Positions 28,401-37,002 of a stretch of DNA of 64,000 nt are shown here, in pieces. Source of the stretch: Komarekiella atlantica HA4396-MV6 (GTDB lineage Bacteria; Cyanobacteriota; Cyanobacteriia; Cyanobacteriales; Nostocaceae); the NCBI GenBank assembly GCA_019359395.1, contig JAHHHK010000030.1, positions 1 to 64,000 on the forward strand. Reading direction: 5' to 3'. Both the position numbers and the translations under genes were made by a program. How positions within the stretch are numbered: position 1 is the stretch's first letter; each line of letters begins with the position of its first letter. Under the pieces are notes generated by a model. That model made no database searches, was not told the origin of the DNA, and saw only the letters and a list, made by a program, of their open reading frames with translations.

Positions 28401-29230
28401 TCTCTTCTCTATCCCAGGAAGAGTTGCTGAATATAGAGGCGAATTTTACAATTTCTTATTTGCCTAGCGCTCAAGTAGGTTTATCAATTAAAACCGCAAA
28501 TATTAAACAGTGGCATAATCAGTTATTACTTAGTGTTGAATATCCAGATAGTGTGGGTTATCCTCAACTGAAGTTTGCCAAACTGGAATCTGAAATTGTT
28601 AGTCAGATGTTCGATAATACCCAGCGGCTTCAAGGAACACAAGCCACAAAAAATCTTGTAGAAAATGCCTTTGCTGATTACAATATATTTCATTTTACTG
28701 GTCATGTTACTAACAATTTGAGTGAGCCTAAAACATCAAAATTGGCATTAGCAGGTGAAGACAAACTGACCTTAGAAGAAATCCACCAAAAAAATCTCGC
28801 AAGTTTTAACCTTGTTACTCTGTCTGCTTGTGAAAATATAAGTACTAGTAACCACAATATCAGCACTGAATATGTAGGTTTAGTCAGTAGTTTCCTGAGC
28901 CGAGGAGTTCCTCATGTAGTTAGTACTCTTTGGACTGTAGAATCATCTGCTAGCGCCTTGGTGATGATAGAGTTTTACCGCAGGTTACAGCCAAACAAAT
29001 TGGCAACTAATGCTTTAGCAGAAGCAACAGTGTGGCTGAAAGAACTAACTGCTGGAGAACTGACAAAATGGTATGAAGATTTATTAAATAACTTGCAACC
29101 AGAGGAATTGAGAATTAAAGCTTACTTGGCAACTCAGTTATATAGAAGTAGTAAAATGGTATCAGAGAAAAAGCTTTATAATCATCCTTACTACTGGGCA
29201 GCGTTTATGATCACGGGTAAGCAGAATTGA
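25451..29230 (+). CDS. TPR-CHAT caspase-like protein
   Basis: Start GTG 25451 (or ATG 25460, MLRRLLHWLNRYW); 1259 residues. Residues 1-140 form a module shared with the upstream gene. An acidic linker to about 320 repeats GQELIRNLGEQLWEYD twice plus related WGYE motifs. Residues 325-360 match the end of the upstream protein. Eight to nine TPRs run from about 370 to 660, and a CHAT peptidase domain ends at 1259. The catalytic pair is visible: H1085 in FHFTGHVTNN and C1127 in LVTLSACENIS, followed by GVPHVVSTLWTVESSASALV. CHAT proteins are caspase/separase relatives (HetF is a cyanobacterial example). Substrate unknown. Confidence 0.9.
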   Translation: MRQMLRRLLHWLNRYWKRPFGSKQTRSLKGARRHKLIRSLPELTNADLEQLFAQLLEGVHQERGQQWVLSYLRRLENRVPAERWIDWLQMFGETLLNSSTPNHQLATRMVQLGELDVGRIGDLAYDIGTRLLMQNLPAENLLPIEYENDEAQDGVAITVPEDTLSSSFGQELIRNLGEQLWEYDEHDDVVETVAPEEILPTSPGQELIRNLGEQLWEYDDQVAETVAPAPEKAVVEEILTDNLEEARGEYEEDAQTIEPAGFLVPAQEDSITNLGELRWGYEEENTPTPRSTKAANLITPTEPTWDNSLVNLEPDVAYTLDELWMRLDQSTNLVQQLASNLAIQTGNTPSTIERQTHQSNAVASDQAWFYQGLQQAKTGDLLGAIASYDKAIELQPNYHEYWFNRGLTLFHLERFTEAIAAYETAIELKPDFYKAWHKHGGTLGELGNFEEAIASFDKAIEIKPDYQEAWSSRGLALLKLGWLKEAISSYDQALNLQPEDQENWYYRGIALAVGEQYEEAITSYDRALELQPEFHEVWIDRGVVLFNLGKWPEAIASWDKALSDQPDFYLAWYNRGIALDNLGRREEAIASYRKAIEIKPDFHLAWYNQAIALFHLEQYTEAIACYDSALQIKQDYWEAWIGRGTAAGHLVNLDGSTALQQGGYEGKLASYEEGLKHLRPDTHPEGWGRLHLAIGNIYYEQGKKNPKPRDDWRKAVAEYHQALLTLTSEDFAPLHLEVLQSLSKVLVGLGQTTQVPELQQRGTDLLQQLLSEATRSDESKKQLALKFSGFGQLAVDLAVESGDLVEAWEMAEQGKNACLNWLLFGWSDEISSLNYGAVQQLLNPTTAIVYWHISPAALHTFILKDGAPSPILLFTPIQDVGTISSGETAVRLNELPLPEAARRLVEFEDWLEDWHQQYQEYNTAQDKESKAKHSWRVDMEEKLLQLKNILNISTIVQELEGVTQLILILHRDLHRLPIHALFHLSSLSQEELLNIEANFTISYLPSAQVGLSIKTANIKQWHNQLLLSVEYPDSVGYPQLKFAKLESEIVSQMFDNTQRLQGTQATKNLVENAFADYNIFHFTGHVTNNLSEPKTSKLALAGEDKLTLEEIHQKNLASFNLVTLSACENISTSNHNISTEYVGLVSSFLSRGVPHVVSTLWTVESSASALVMIEFYRRLQPNKLATNALAEATVWLKELTAGELTKWYEDLLNNLQPEELRIKAYLATQLYRSSKMVSEKKLYNHPYYWAAFMITGKQN

Positions 29231-29643
29231 AGTTTTTAGATGTTAAATAACAGTTAAAAATCTGAAAAATTTTAAAGTTAATCTTGTTAAAATGTTCAAT
29301 CAAATGTGGTAACTAATAATCTCCATCCATGTAACTTTACAGAATATGATGCTATCTGAAATATTATTGTGCCGCACAGACTAGTAATAAACATGAAATA
29401 AAAAATAAAGAAAACCACCAACAAAATATACGATTTAAACGTATTAGTTTAGACAAGATATCCAAATAAAGTAAAATCTAAATTTTTAGATTTTTTATTG
29501 ATTTAAAATTAAGATTTTTAAAATTTTATCCTATAACCTTTGAGAGAGAGAAAACTTATTCCAAGAGGCTGATGAGAATTAGAGTAAAAAATGTAGAAAT
29601 GGTATTATTACATTTGTGAAGAAATAATTTTTTCTTATAACCT
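29231..29643. other. A+T-rich gap with a weak terminator-like hairpin
   Basis: No gene is seen. AAATCTAAATTTTTAGATTT near 29474-29493 is followed by a T run and could end transcription. The last 60 bp before the CAAD gene are A+T-rich and may hold its promoter. Confidence 0.35.
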
Positions 29644-30099
29644 ATGGAAAGCCAAGTACAGCAATCAGACTTCGTTGATGCTACCTCACCAAATAGTATA
29701 ACAACGCTTCAAAGTTCAGAGCCAGGGAATTTGTCAACACTACCAAGTGCTAATAAATCTAGTGACCGAGTATCAGAAATCGGCAGAAAAATTTCTAATT
29801 TTTTGGAACGCTTACCAAAATACGTAGTCAACTTTTTCAATGAATACAAGCTGCCAGTTATTAGCTTTGCTTTGCTTGTGGTGGGGGTTACTGGACTCAG
29901 GATACTATTGGCAATAGTAGATGCAATAAATGATATTCCGCTTGTGTCTCCATTTTTTGAGTTGGTTGGAATTAGTTACGTAACTTGGTCTGTTTTTCGC
30001 TATTTTCTTAAAGCTTCCACTCGCAAAGAATTAGCCGCAGAAATGCGTTCTATTAAAGAGCAAATAGCAGGCGAAAATGTTTCAGAACCAATGAGTTAA
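29644..30099 (+). CDS. CAAD-domain (CURT1-like) thylakoid membrane protein
   Basis: The 151-residue protein has a Ser/Thr-rich N-terminal half, then an amphipathic helix (FLERLPKYVVNFFNEYK), two membrane helices (about 74-96 and 103-122, with VSPFFELVGISYVTWSVFRY between) and a charged C-terminal helix. This is the CAAD architecture, found alone or attached to some cyanobacterial aminoacyl-tRNA synthetases and homologous to plant CURT1, which curves thylakoid membranes. As a free-standing form it probably shapes thylakoids. It is preceded by a 400-bp A+T-rich gap and appears monocistronic. Confidence 0.88.
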   Translation: MESQVQQSDFVDATSPNSITTLQSSEPGNLSTLPSANKSSDRVSEIGRKISNFLERLPKYVVNFFNEYKLPVISFALLVVGVTGLRILLAIVDAINDIPLVSPFFELVGISYVTWSVFRYFLKASTRKELAAEMRSIKEQIAGENVSEPMS

Positions 30100-30335
30100 C
30101 CGTAGCATGGTAGTGACTAAAAAAGTTTGTGCTCTTTTTGCAACGTTTCTCTATATAGAATTGTTGCGAAATGTGGTTTAAAACAGCAGTCAATAAAGCA
30201 TGTCTACCTTAGAAGCTTGGTAAATGATCTGGGTTGACGTGCTTTTGTATCTGTTGTATTGAAATTTGTCGATTACCAATTGCGATCGCCATATCTGCGT
30301 TTAGCTACTTTGTTTTAAGCTAGCTATAGCTGTAA

Positions 30336-30450
30336 TGAGCTGTTGCAAAAGTTTTGACAGGTTCGTAGTAAGCACTTTAGTGCTTGAAAAATTAAGGACT
30401 AGAATTTTTACTACAAACGTGTATGATCATCAAAAATAATGAGACAGACG
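30336..30450. repeat. MITE-like hairpin element, copy 1
   Basis: This 115-bp element runs from GAGCTGTTGCAAAAGTTTTG to AATGAGACAGACG. It matches 59246-59359 over its length, including GGTTCGTAGTAAG and CACTTTAGTGCTT. The interior can fold back on itself through GTAGTAAG...CTACAAAC. A small open frame that begins inside it (30423-30617) is not credible as a gene. The gap 30100-30641 holds nothing else notable. Confidence 0.75.
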
Positions 30451-30641
30451 TGGTGATTGCTCAAAACCTTGAAGCAACTGAGTTTATCCGGGCTAAACCA
30501 CAGCTATCCGCGCTTCAGCATGCTATAAGTTCCTACCTCAGCAGATTAGAAAACGCTATATATTATTCTGACTTGAGAAAGACGCTAAAAATATTCTTAC
30601 ATTACAAAATATTTTAATTCTTAGTATAGGAACTCCGTTCA

Positions 30642-32321
30642 ATGGGTGAAACACCAAGTTTAATTGAATTTAAGTTATTTGCTCCTCGAAATCAAGGAGC
30701 AAATTTAATTGGGTCTTTTTCTAGTTGGCAAGAAATACCAATGCAAAAGGGTGAAGATGGGTATTTTCGGACTCAAGTAAAACTAGAAGACGGCGTTTAT
30801 GAATACAAATTTCGGGTTCAAAGCAAAAGTCCGAATTTTACACCTGATGAATGGGTAGATGTGATTGACCCCAACGCAACAGATGTTAATGAACAAAAAA
30901 AACTTGGACTATTGCGGATAAAAGACGGGCAACGCATTGTTGATACTTACATTTGGCAGCACGACGAAACATCGTTACCTGATAACCGAGAATTAGTTAT
31001 ATATGAAATGCATGTTGCAGATTTCACAGGTGATGATGTTGATCCTGGCAAACGAGGCAAATATTTAGGAGTAATTGAAAAGTTAGATTATCTGTGTGAA
31101 TTGGGAATTAATGCAATTGAATTAATGCCAGTCAATGAGTACCCTGGTGATTATAGCTGGGGTTACAAAGTGCGTCACTTTTTCGCTACAGAATCTAGTT
31201 ATGGTTCAACAGAAGATTTAAAGCGGTTGATTGACGAGTGTCATGGTAGAGGCATTCGCGTTTTTATGGATGGAATTTATAACCATACAGATGAAGAATG
31301 CCCTTTAATGTTGATTGACCGGAATTACTGGTACTACGAACACATGCATTATCCAGAAGACCCAGATAATTACTGGGGCCCGGAGTTTAACTATAATAAT
31401 TACGATGAAAAATTAGATGTTAAGCCTGCATGGAAATACGTTGGGGATGTAGTGCAATTTTGGATTCAGGAGTATCACATTGATGGAATTCGTTTTGATG
31501 CAGTCAGTCAATTAGCTAACTTTGAATTTCTAGGCTGGCTAGCTAAGCAAGCAAAAAACCACGCTGCACCCAAGCAGTTTTATAATATTGCCGAACGCAT
31601 TCCCGATACAAGTACTGTAGTCAAGCCAGATGGGCCTTTAGATGCGTGTTGGCATGAGAGTTTTCACTACTTTGTAGTTCCACTGATTTGTGGAGAAAAA
31701 TTTGAATTAGAGCAACTAAAGCAGGTTTTAGACCCCAAACAGCAAGGATATGCGATCGCAACAAATGTGATAAATTATTTGGCAACTCACGATCGCGATC
31801 GTCTATTTAGAGAATTAGGCAATCACGGTATTTTTGATGCAGCTGCATTTGGACGAGCGAAGTTAGCAGCCATTTTGTTAACCACAGCGATGGGTATACC
31901 GATGCTGTGGATGGGAGACGAGTTTGGCGAACACCAACCCAAAAGTGAAAGTGTAACTAAGCCGCAGAAAATTACTTGGTCTTTGTTGGAAGATAAACAG
32001 AATCGAGATTTACTTGAGTTTTATAAAAAACTTATTGCTTTACGCAAGGAAAATCTAGCCCTGCAAAGTGACAATATAGAGTTTTTCCACGAAAACGCCG
32101 ATACCAAAGTACTGGCTTACACTCGTTGGGATGAAGAGGGTTCTTGTGTCGTAGTCGTAGCAAATTTCTCCAACCAGAATCTCAAAAAATATGAAATTTC
32201 AGACTTTCCAACAGCTGAATACTGGCGAGATTGGTTTGGGAACTGTGAAGTGGAAGCTGGAGAGGATGGTCTAGTTACCAACTTGCCAAGCTATACAGCC
32301 AAGATATTTGTTTCGCAGTAG
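30642..32321 (+). CDS. GH13 family alpha-glucan enzyme with N-terminal CBM48 (branching-enzyme/amylase-like)
   Basis: The 559-residue protein starts MGETPSLIEFKLFAPRNQGA. Residues 1-90 form an early-set/CBM48 beta domain (LIGSFSSWQEIPMQ). The GH13 barrel follows with VFMDGIYNHT (region I), GIRFDAVSQ with nucleophile D286, NIAERIP with acid/base E318, and LATHDRDR with D384. A C-terminal beta domain ends TAKIFVSQ. The enzyme acts on alpha-1,4/1,6-glucans such as glycogen, but hydrolysis versus branching or transglycosylation cannot be decided. Region IV has T-H-D instead of the common N-H-D. It stands alone, 90 bp upstream of rpsO. Confidence 0.88.
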   Translation: MGETPSLIEFKLFAPRNQGANLIGSFSSWQEIPMQKGEDGYFRTQVKLEDGVYEYKFRVQSKSPNFTPDEWVDVIDPNATDVNEQKKLGLLRIKDGQRIVDTYIWQHDETSLPDNRELVIYEMHVADFTGDDVDPGKRGKYLGVIEKLDYLCELGINAIELMPVNEYPGDYSWGYKVRHFFATESSYGSTEDLKRLIDECHGRGIRVFMDGIYNHTDEECPLMLIDRNYWYYEHMHYPEDPDNYWGPEFNYNNYDEKLDVKPAWKYVGDVVQFWIQEYHIDGIRFDAVSQLANFEFLGWLAKQAKNHAAPKQFYNIAERIPDTSTVVKPDGPLDACWHESFHYFVVPLICGEKFELEQLKQVLDPKQQGYAIATNVINYLATHDRDRLFRELGNHGIFDAAAFGRAKLAAILLTTAMGIPMLWMGDEFGEHQPKSESVTKPQKITWSLLEDKQNRDLLEFYKKLIALRKENLALQSDNIEFFHENADTKVLAYTRWDEEGSCVVVVANFSNQNLKKYEISDFPTAEYWRDWFGNCEVEAGEDGLVTNLPSYTAKIFVSQ

Positions 32322-32413
32322 TAGCAACAAAGGTGATTTCACATCCAGCTTGAGGGCTGTGATATTATGGGAGACTGCTGCATACATTTAGAAAACTAGA
32401 AATTAAATCGATC

Positions 32414-32683
32414 ATGGCTCTGACGCAACTGCGAAAACAGGAAATAATTTCCAACTACCAAGTTCACGAAACCGATACCGGCTCTGCTGAAGTCCAAGTT
32501 GCCATGTTAACTGAGCGCATTAACCGCCTCAGCGAACATCTGCAAGCAAACAAGAAAGACCATTCTTCCCGACGGGGACTTTTGAAGCTAATTGGTCAGC
32601 GCAAGAGTCTTCTAGCTTATATCCAGCAAGGAAGCCGGGAAAAGTATCTAGCTTTAATTGCTCGCCTCGGTATTCGTGGATAG
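32414..32683 (+). CDS. rpsO: 30S ribosomal protein S15
   Basis: The 89-residue protein has the exact S15 length. It starts [20 protein letters not shown] and has the signature blocks [40 protein letters not shown] and the end [13 protein letters not shown]15 binds 16S rRNA helices 20-22 early in small-subunit assembly. In several bacteria it also controls its own mRNA; here the 90-nt leader was not resolved into a clear regulatory fold. PAM68 begins 12 bp after the stop in the same direction, so the two share a transcript. Confidence 0.98.
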   Translation: MALTQLRKQEIISNYQVHETDTGSAEVQVAMLTERINRLSEHLQANKKDHSSRRGLLKLIGQRKSLLAYIQQGSREKYLALIARLGIRG

Positions 32684-32695
32684 GAGCGAAAGCTT

Positions 32696-33166
32696 ATGTC
32701 TACTGAAGAATCTGAACGCAGTCGCTTGCCTTTTGAACCGAATAAAAAGCGCTCAAAACCCGCAAAAACTCAAAGTAAGCCACCAGCAAAGTTAAAGACT
32801 TCTGAGGAACAGGCTAGTAAGCAACCGCCTTACACCAAAGAAGAAATGGCAATCCCCCAAGTCGTCAGCCAGCGGATGATCCGACGAGTGGCTGGATTCT
32901 GTGGTGTACCAACAGCTTTGGGCATTACTACCCTAGTTGTTAGCTATCTACTTGCCATCTACTCCGACATTAAATTACCTCCCATTGCCGTGTTATTGGT
33001 CAACATGGGATTATTTGGACTGGGGGTGTTAGGAATAACTTACGGCGTTCTCTCTGCTTCTTGGGATGAAGAAAGAGTTGGAAGTCTCTTGGGTTTTGGC
33101 GAATTCAGCATCAATTGGGGACGAATGGTAGCGGTTTGGCGCGAAACTCGCCAAAAGAAAGTATAG
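32696..33166 (+). CDS. PAM68 family photosystem II assembly protein
   Basis: The 156-residue protein has a highly basic, Lys/Pro-rich N-terminus (residues 1-60, NKKRSKPAKTQSKPP), then PQVVSQRMIRRVAGFCGVPT, the family hallmark, and two membrane helices (about 78-100 and 107-128). It ends SINWGRMVAVWRETRQKKV. In plants and Synechocystis (Sll0933) PAM68 helps insert CP47 and assemble early photosystem II intermediates in the thylakoid. It follows rpsO by 12 bp with AGGAGCGAAAGC as a RBS, and the rpsO-PAM68 pairing is common in cyanobacteria. Confidence 0.93.
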   Translation: MSTEESERSRLPFEPNKKRSKPAKTQSKPPAKLKTSEEQASKQPPYTKEEMAIPQVVSQRMIRRVAGFCGVPTALGITTLVVSYLLAIYSDIKLPPIAVLLVNMGLFGLGVLGITYGVLSASWDEERVGSLLGFGEFSINWGRMVAVWRETRQKKV

Positions 33167-33419
33167 TGACCAGCGCTCAGGCATCAAACTAACTGCGAGA
33201 TTGGGTAAATTTTAAAGTGAATGTTGAAGTTGAAATCTTATAGCTTCAACATTGCTAATTAAAATTTTATAATTATTTTTGTACCCAATATTCAGTTATT
33301 AAGTATTAAAGTCACTGAGCGCTGTATCTTATTCTAGTTATTTGTAATTAAGCAGATAGGCAACAATAAAGTTATGCCTCTTTACTAAAGAATTTACTTT
33401 ACTAATTAGGAATTTTCAT

Positions 33420-34478
33420 ATGATTGTTGTGATGAAAAGCGGTTCCCCAGAAGCGGAAATAAACCGCATTAGCGAGGAACTAACTAGCTGGGGATTAACA
33501 CCAGAAAAAATTATTGGTAAACACAAAGTAGTGATTGGTCTAGTAGGTGAAACCGCCAGCTTAGACCCGCTACAAATTCAGGAAGTTAGCCCCTGGATTG
33601 AGCAAGTATTGCGGGTAGAGCAACCTTACAAACGGGTTAGCCGCCAGTTTCGTCACGGGGAAGCCTCTGAAGTTGTGGTTGACACTCCCAATGGAGTAGT
33701 TGTGTTTGGTGAACACCACCCTTTGGTAGTGGTTGCAGGCCCCTGCTCCGTAGAAAATGAAGAAATGATTGTAGAGACGGCGCGGCGCGTCAAGGCAGCT
33801 GGAGCAAAATTTTTGCGTGGTGGAGCGTACAAACCCCGGACTTCTCCGTACGCCTTTCAAGGACATGGCGAGAGTGCTTTGGAATTGTTAGCGATCGCAC
33901 GGCAAGTCAGCGGACTAGGTATTATTACAGAAGTGATGGACGCCGCCGACTTGGATAGAATCGCAGAAATTGCTGACGTCATCCAGGTAGGCGCAAGGAA
34001 TATGCAGAATTTCTCCATGCTCAAAAAAGTGGGAGCGCAGTCGAAACCAGTTCTGTTGAAGCGGGGAATGGCGGCTACCATTGAAGACTGGTTAATGGCA
34101 GCTGAGTATATTATGGCAGCGGGAAATCCCAATGTGATTTTGTGTGAACGGGGAATTCGCACCTTTGATCGTCAGTATACTAGAAATACACTGGATATCT
34201 CAGTAGTACCAGTGTTGCGAAAGCTAACTCACCTGCCAATCATGATTGACCCTAGCCACGGGACAGGTTGGTCTGAATTTGTACCTTCAATGGCAATGGC
34301 TGCGATCGCAGCTGGCACTGATTCCCTGATGATTGAGGTTCACCCCAATCCCGCTAAAGCCTTATCCGATGGCCCCCAATCTCTGACACCAGACCGTTTC
34401 GACAACCTGATGCCAGAATTGGCAGTGATTGCTAAAGCAGTGGGACGCTGGCAACAACCAACAGTGGCGATCGCTTAA
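33420..34478 (+). CDS. aroF: 3-deoxy-7-phosphoheptulonate (DAHP) synthase
   Basis: The 352-residue protein begins MIVVMKSGSPEAEINRISEE. Residues 1-75 are the ferredoxin-like regulatory domain of the class I-beta family, and a TIM barrel follows. Active-site blocks are VVAGPCSVENEEMIVETARR, RGGAYKPRTSPYAFQG, LKRGMAATIEDW, ERGIRTFD and MIDPSHGTGW; they include the metal ligands Cys, His, Glu and Asp. It condenses phosphoenolpyruvate with erythrose 4-phosphate, the first shikimate step, feeding aromatic amino acids, quinones and scytonemin-type compounds. It starts at ATG 33420 after a 250-bp A+T-rich gap and is monocistronic here. Confidence 0.96.
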   Translation: MIVVMKSGSPEAEINRISEELTSWGLTPEKIIGKHKVVIGLVGETASLDPLQIQEVSPWIEQVLRVEQPYKRVSRQFRHGEASEVVVDTPNGVVVFGEHHPLVVVAGPCSVENEEMIVETARRVKAAGAKFLRGGAYKPRTSPYAFQGHGESALELLAIARQVSGLGIITEVMDAADLDRIAEIADVIQVGARNMQNFSMLKKVGAQSKPVLLKRGMAATIEDWLMAAEYIMAAGNPNVILCERGIRTFDRQYTRNTLDISVVPVLRKLTHLPIMIDPSHGTGWSEFVPSMAMAAIAAGTDSLMIEVHPNPAKALSDGPQSLTPDRFDNLMPELAVIAKAVGRWQQPTVAIA

Positions 34479-34632
34479 AATTCGGTGAGTAACTCCATCT
34501 ATAAAGCTTGGGAAATTACCAGCCTCAAGAATGAAAACGCCTCCTGAGGCAACAACTAGAGCATCGATTTAGTAATCGCAAAAACCCGCTAGTAGTACGT
34601 TTGTATTCTTCTAACCTGGCATCGGTTTGTAA

Positions 34633-34860
34633 TTACCTCTCAACAAGGGCATTAAACCGTGCTGTGAGTACCTCAAAGTTTTGCTGGTGTATCTGGACGG
34701 TAGAGAGTAATGCCTCAACTGTTGCGCTCAATTGTTGAGTTGAGGTACGTAACTCAGCGTTTACCACCACTTGGTTATCTAGGGCAGCTTCGATGCGGTC
34801 TAAGCGGTCGTCTTTGGCTTCTACTCATGCTGCTCCCTCGTCTTTGGTGGCTTCGTCCAT
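34633..34860 (-). pseudogene. Small coiled-coil protein gene with an in-frame stop
   Basis: Reading leftwards from the ATG at 34858-34860 gives MDEATKDEGAA, then TGA at 34825-34827, then in the same frame VEAKDDRLDRIEAALDNQV and a heptad-rich helix ending ALVER before TAA at 34633-34635. Codon 12 is therefore a stop in an otherwise open 76-codon frame, and the codon after it (GTA) cannot start translation. It resembles the many small coiled-coil proteins of Nostoc, such as the one at 41255. The rest of the gap 34479-34933 is featureless. Confidence 0.6.
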
Positions 34861-34933
34861 GTTACTAATATTAGGTCTGAATGAAGGGGGCACAATTCCC
34901 CCAGCACATTTACTTATTTACTTTTGACTTTTT

Positions 34934-35932
34934 TTACCGATGTCGCTTTTGATGCCACTGCCATGCATGATCGACGATATCTTTGATCGATGGATACCGA
35001 GGTTGCCAGCCTAAGATAGTTCTGGCTTTCTCGCTAGAACCGATGAGAATTGGTGGATCACCAGGACGGCGATCGCGTTCTTCTACTGGTATCGAAACTC
35101 CTATAACTTGCTCGGCAGATGCAATTACTTCTCTAACAGAAAAACCACTGCCATTGCCCAAATTAAAAATTTCACTGTTGCCACCTTTTAATAGATATTC
35201 CAATCCCAAAACATGAGCGTCTGCTAAGTCGCTCACATGAATATAATCACGAATACAAGTACCATCAGGCGTGGGGTAATCAGTGCCGAAAATCGAGATT
35301 GATTCCCGTTTGCCTAAAGCTGTCATCAGTACTAAAGGAATTAAATGAGTTTCTGGGTTATGATCCTCGCCCAGCAAACCACTAGGATCAGCACCAGCAG
35401 CATTAAAATAGCGGAAACGCACCGATTTGAAACCATAAGCAGTATCAAAATCAGAGAGAATCCGCTCCACCATCAGCTTAGTAGCGCCATAGGGATTGAT
35501 CGGATTTTGGGGATGGTTTTCTGGAATGGGTACGAATTCCGGTACGCCATAGGTGGCGCAAGTAGAAGAAAAAACAAATTTATTCACAGAAGCAGCCAGC
35601 ATTGCTTCTAACAGAGTCAAAGTACCCAGGACATTGTTACGGTAATATTTGGCAGGGTCAGTTACCGATTCTCCTACGTAGGCATAGGCAGAAAAGTGCA
35701 TCACAGCGGCAATATCGTGGGTTTTAAATAAGTGATCTAGCAGTGGGCGATCGGCTGTATCGCCAACCACAAGTTCTACCTGTAAGACCTTTTCTACCAA
35801 GTCACGATGCCCGTACACCAAATTATCAAGTATGACAACGTCATAACCCGCTTGCTTGAGAGCAAGCACTGTATGGGAACCAATATATCCAGCTCCCCCT
35901 GTCACTAGAATGGTAGGCTTTCCAGACGGCAT
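34934..35932 (-). CDS. galE: UDP-glucose 4-epimerase
   Basis: The start is taken at the ATG complementary to 35930-35932 (MPSGKPTILVTGGAGYIG), which has AAAGGA at good spacing; a longer frame adds ten residues. The 332-residue short-chain dehydrogenase has TGGAGYIG for NAD+ binding, FSSTCATYGVPE for the catalytic Ser/Thr and PYGATKLMVE for the Tyr-x3-Lys pair. RDYIHVSDLADAHVLGLEYL follows. It interconverts UDP-glucose and UDP-galactose for exopolysaccharide and lipid sugars. It is divergent from the membrane protein gene at 36182. Confidence 0.95.
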   Translation of the reverse strand: MPSGKPTILVTGGAGYIGSHTVLALKQAGYDVVILDNLVYGHRDLVEKVLQVELVVGDTADRPLLDHLFKTHDIAAVMHFSAYAYVGESVTDPAKYYRNNVLGTLTLLEAMLAASVNKFVFSSTCATYGVPEFVPIPENHPQNPINPYGATKLMVERILSDFDTAYGFKSVRFRYFNAAGADPSGLLGEDHNPETHLIPLVLMTALGKRESISIFGTDYPTPDGTCIRDYIHVSDLADAHVLGLEYLLKGGNSEIFNLGNGSGFSVREVIASAEQVIGVSIPVEERDRRPGDPPILIGSSEKARTILGWQPRYPSIKDIVDHAWQWHQKRHR

Positions 35933-36181
35933 AATTTTTCCTTTAAAGTTGATAATACCCACTTAGGTTAATTCACTGGTGCCACATTACTCATGTGGAA
36001 AATTCCAAATAATGGACGCAGTATCAAAAAATTGCACTAAAATCACTACGACGGTAGTCTTTGGGTGTGAGGTTAGAGGTATTTTAAGTCAGGTAATGGT
36101 GCGATTACAGTTTGACGATAAAATAAATCCACTTCCCGAACCCTCTAGGCTGACTGCACCAGAAAATTCGAGAGTTAATCT

Positions 36182-36835
36182 ATGTTTTTACTGCTAAGCC
36201 GGGTACTGCTGTGGCTGCTTATTGGCACTATCGTATACTCTTTGTTCCAGAGATTCTATCCTTCGGGATCTTTTGTAGGACGATTAGTCTTAGTTATTCT
36301 GTTGATAATCGTAGCTCTGTCGTTTATTAACCCCAATGAACCAGCTGTGGCGTCGTTGTGGAGAATGATATCTTTTCCGCTCAAGCCTTTAGGAGCTTCT
36401 GTTTTGCTAATGATTTTTGCTGCTCAGAGGATTAAAGGAGGAGGAATAGATAAACCAGGAGGATATTTGTTGGGTTGGGCACTAACGATTTTGCTGTTAG
36501 CAAGTACACCAGCTGTCGCCTACTTTCTGTATAGAGCACCTCTAGTATCAATGGCAGGTAATACCTACTCAATTGCTACATCTACATCTGGGACACTAGT
36601 AGCACTAGGTCAACAAACTACCACAGCAAGTATCTCGGATGTTTTAGGAGATAGCATCATTGCTAATAATTTGAGAGTCCCACCTTACTTGTTACAAGGA
36701 AATCCTCAAGATATTCGGACACGTGGTTTACGAATTGAAGATTTTGTACCCAGTGCGGAAACTTTGCTATTTACAACCAGAACTTGGGAAAGTTATCTCA
36801 CCGAAGTTTACAGATTTTTGCGTGTTCAGCGGTAA
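36182..36835 (+). CDS. Membrane protein resembling the N-terminal half of YdcF/ElyC proteins
   Basis: This 217-residue protein has four membrane segments in its first 120 residues, including MISFPLKPLGASVLLMIFAAQ and GGYLLGWALTILLLASTPAV, the pattern that precedes the DUF218 core in cyanobacterial YdcF/ElyC proteins. The DUF218 catalytic region is not visible. Residues 125-170 are low-complexity Ser/Thr-rich (YSIATSTSGTLVALGQQTTT). The last 35 residues (IEDFVPSAETLLFTTRTWES) look like a YdcF tail. It may be an internally deleted copy or a distinct membrane protein. Translation seems intact. Confidence 0.5.
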   Translation: MFLLLSRVLLWLLIGTIVYSLFQRFYPSGSFVGRLVLVILLIIVALSFINPNEPAVASLWRMISFPLKPLGASVLLMIFAAQRIKGGGIDKPGGYLLGWALTILLLASTPAVAYFLYRAPLVSMAGNTYSIATSTSGTLVALGQQTTTASISDVLGDSIIANNLRVPPYLLQGNPQDIRTRGLRIEDFVPSAETLLFTTRTWESYLTEVYRFLRVQR

Positions 36836-37002
36836 TCAACTTCAAGAAGTAACTATGAGGGTCAAAAGTCAAAAGATTATTTCTCCTATCTTTCGGCTTC
36901 TGACTCCCCGACTGAGAACGTATTGCCCGTAATCAAGAGCCGCTATCAAGCACAGACTTATCAGCAGTTAGTCTAGGATGATCAAGTTGCATAATTGCTT
37001 TA

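Noticed and set aside
30423-30617. 64-codon open frame downstream of the CAAD gene
   Set aside because: It begins inside the MITE-like element and its sequence looks non-coding.
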